A DNA stretch of 51,981 bases from Bacteroidales bacterium (GTDB lineage: Bacteria > Bacteroidota > Bacteroidia > Bacteroidales > P3), in NCBI GenBank assembly GCA_017480145.1, contig JAFVBF010000051.1, forward strand, positions 1 through 51,981, read 5' to 3'. Below, in pieces: positions 51,236 through 51,981 of this stretch. How positions within the stretch are numbered: the first letter of the stretch is position 1; each line of letters starts with the position of its first letter. The notes below the pieces were generated by a model that saw nothing but the letters and a program-made list of their open reading frames with translations, was not told where the DNA came from and made no database searches. A program made the translations under genes and the position numbers.

Positions 51236-51733
51236 ATGGACGGAAAGACCTACTGCTACAGATATCCACATCCGAGCGTCACCACCGACTGTGTCGTGTT
51301 CGGCCTGGAAGCGGGTGCGGTAAAGGTGCTGCTCATAGAGCGTGGTGCCGCACCCTATAAGGGCTGCTGGGCCTTTCCCGGCGGCTTTCTCAACATCGAT
51401 GAGGCTGCCGAGGACGGTGTGCGCCGCGAGCTGATGGAGGAGACGGGTCTGGCGGTTGTTGACGTGAGGCAGTTCCACACGTTCTCCGCCCCCGACCGCG
51501 ACCCTCGCGAACGGGTGATTTCCATTGCCTTTTACGCCGTGGTTGACGTTTGCGAAGTGAGGGGAGGCGACGATGCCGCCCATGCCGCCTGGTTTGCGCT
51601 GGATGAGGTGCCGCCGCTGGCGTTCGACCATCGGGAGATGCTCGACAGGGCTTTGGCGGCCTTGCGCGAACGCTACGGTGTCGCTCCGACCGATGGCGTC
51701 CGTTTCGCCAGTGCCTACGCCTCTTCGCATTGA
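51236..51733 (+). CDS. Nudix hydrolase, 165 aa
   Basis: The Nudix box is complete: GFLNIDEAAEDGVRRELMEETGL, with REL-x-EE. It is preceded by CVVFGLEAGAVKVLLIERGAAPYKGCWAFPGG, which resembles the ADP-ribose or NrtR-type Nudix subgroup. FHTFSAPDRDPRERVISIAFYAVV is also typical of that group. No winged-helix regulator domain follows, so it is an enzyme rather than an NrtR-type repressor. The substrate is likely a nucleoside diphosphate derivative. I chose ATG 51236 because the -7 box lies at 51209. Confidence 0.93.
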   Translation: MDGKTYCYRYPHPSVTTDCVVFGLEAGAVKVLLIERGAAPYKGCWAFPGGFLNIDEAAEDGVRRELMEETGLAVVDVRQFHTFSAPDRDPRERVISIAFYAVVDVCEVRGGDDAAHAAWFALDEVPPLAFDHREMLDRALAALRERYGVAPTDGVRFASAYASSH

Positions 51734-51799
51734 GGGCGGCTCGTCAGGCTCTCTTGGGCTGAGCGGGCTTTTCGCTGCCAATATGTCAGTGGAAAAGCG

Positions 51800-51807
51800 T
51801 ATCTTTG
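51800..51807 (+). promoter_or_regulatory. -7 box for dnaG
   Basis: TATCTTTG ends 9 bp before the dnaG ATG, leaving a leader of only a few bases. Confidence 0.55.
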
Positions 51808-51816
51808 CAGCCTGCT

Positions 51817-51981
51817 ATGATAGACAAGCCGACGATAGAGCGCATCATGGAGGCCGCACGTATCGAGGACGTGATCGGCGAGTTCGTGTCGCTGAAGAAG
51901 CGTGGGGCCAACCACATAGGCTGCTGCCCGTTCCACAACGAGAAGACGCCCTCCTTCTACGTCTCGCCGTCCAAGGGGATA
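51817..51981 (+). CDS. dnaG: DNA primase DnaG, N-terminal 55 residues (cut by the window end)
   Basis: The visible part reads from an ATG through TIERIMEAARIEDVIGEFV, then GANHIGCCPFHNEKTPSFYVSP. This is the start of the CHC2 zinc-binding domain: GCCPFHNEKTPSF is highly conserved, and its Cys and His are zinc ligands. Primase makes RNA primers for replication. The rest lies beyond the window. Confidence 0.95.
   Translation, partial: MIDKPTIERIMEAARIEDVIGEFVSLKKRGANHIGCCPFHNEKTPSFYVSPSKGI

Noticed and set aside
1-51981. CRISPR arrays, integrases or intact insertion sequences
   Set aside because: No regularly spaced repeats with unique spacers and no transposase or integrase motifs were seen on either strand.

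Overview
The window reads as a chromosome segment of a member of the Bacteroidota, most likely an uncultured Bacteroidales. Three things support this. Most promoters that can be placed carry the Bacteroidota -7 box TAnnTTTG. Four large secreted proteins end in type IX secretion (T9SS) sorting domains, two of type A and two of type B. Families typical of the phylum recur, such as PepSY-like periplasmic proteins, patatin-barrel fusions and SBBP/PKD surface proteins. I cannot name a genus. One tRNA (Met, CAT) is present; there is no rRNA, CRISPR array or intact insertion sequence.

Layout. 1-2093: the 3' end of a T9SS repeat protein and an outer-membrane barrel protein. 2493-11154: a plus-strand run with ruvB, hutI, a LolD-type ABC ATPase, rlmB, a 1190-aa T9SS protein and tilS. 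11155-11937: a gene-free stretch with short tandem and inverted repeats. 11938-19318: a minus-strand block with a PepSY-like protein, purA, an unknown protein, murB, a patatin/POTRA/barrel protein and a TPR membrane protein. 19587-32231: a mostly plus-strand block with a DHOD-like protein, a four-helix-bundle protein, kdsA, an exonuclease, a CPA2 antiporter, an S41 protease, an O-antigen-ligase-like protein and an M16 peptidase, then yajC (minus), a GNAT acetyltransferase and a split chromate transporter. ridA follows on the minus strand.

32739-39403 is the accessory part. It holds a gene-free element with a candidate structured RNA ending in a strong intrinsic terminator, three AT-rich genes for unknown proteins (two of them exported), two broken cupin genes, an AT-rich M-R-M restriction-modification operon of MboI/DpnII layout, and the tail of an alpha/beta hydrolase. 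A diverged 40-bp direct repeat brackets the cupin/R-M segment. After it come anmK, hemW (minus), tRNA-Met, a SPOR protein, a secreted protein paired with a CUB/P-domain/PKD T9SS protein, a tandem universal stress protein, a 1273-aa SBBP/PKD T9SS protein, a Nudix hydrolase and the start of dnaG.

The genes mostly serve the cell envelope (murB, kdsA, anmK, O-antigen ligase-like, patatin-barrel, T9SS cargo), information processing (ruvB, rlmB, tilS, tRNA, dnaG) and proteolysis. The best candidate for something undescribed is the structured RNA at about 33142-33322. Its terminator has no protein gene upstream of it, and the transcript folds into a rod with a large one-sided internal loop, an architecture resembling 6S RNA.
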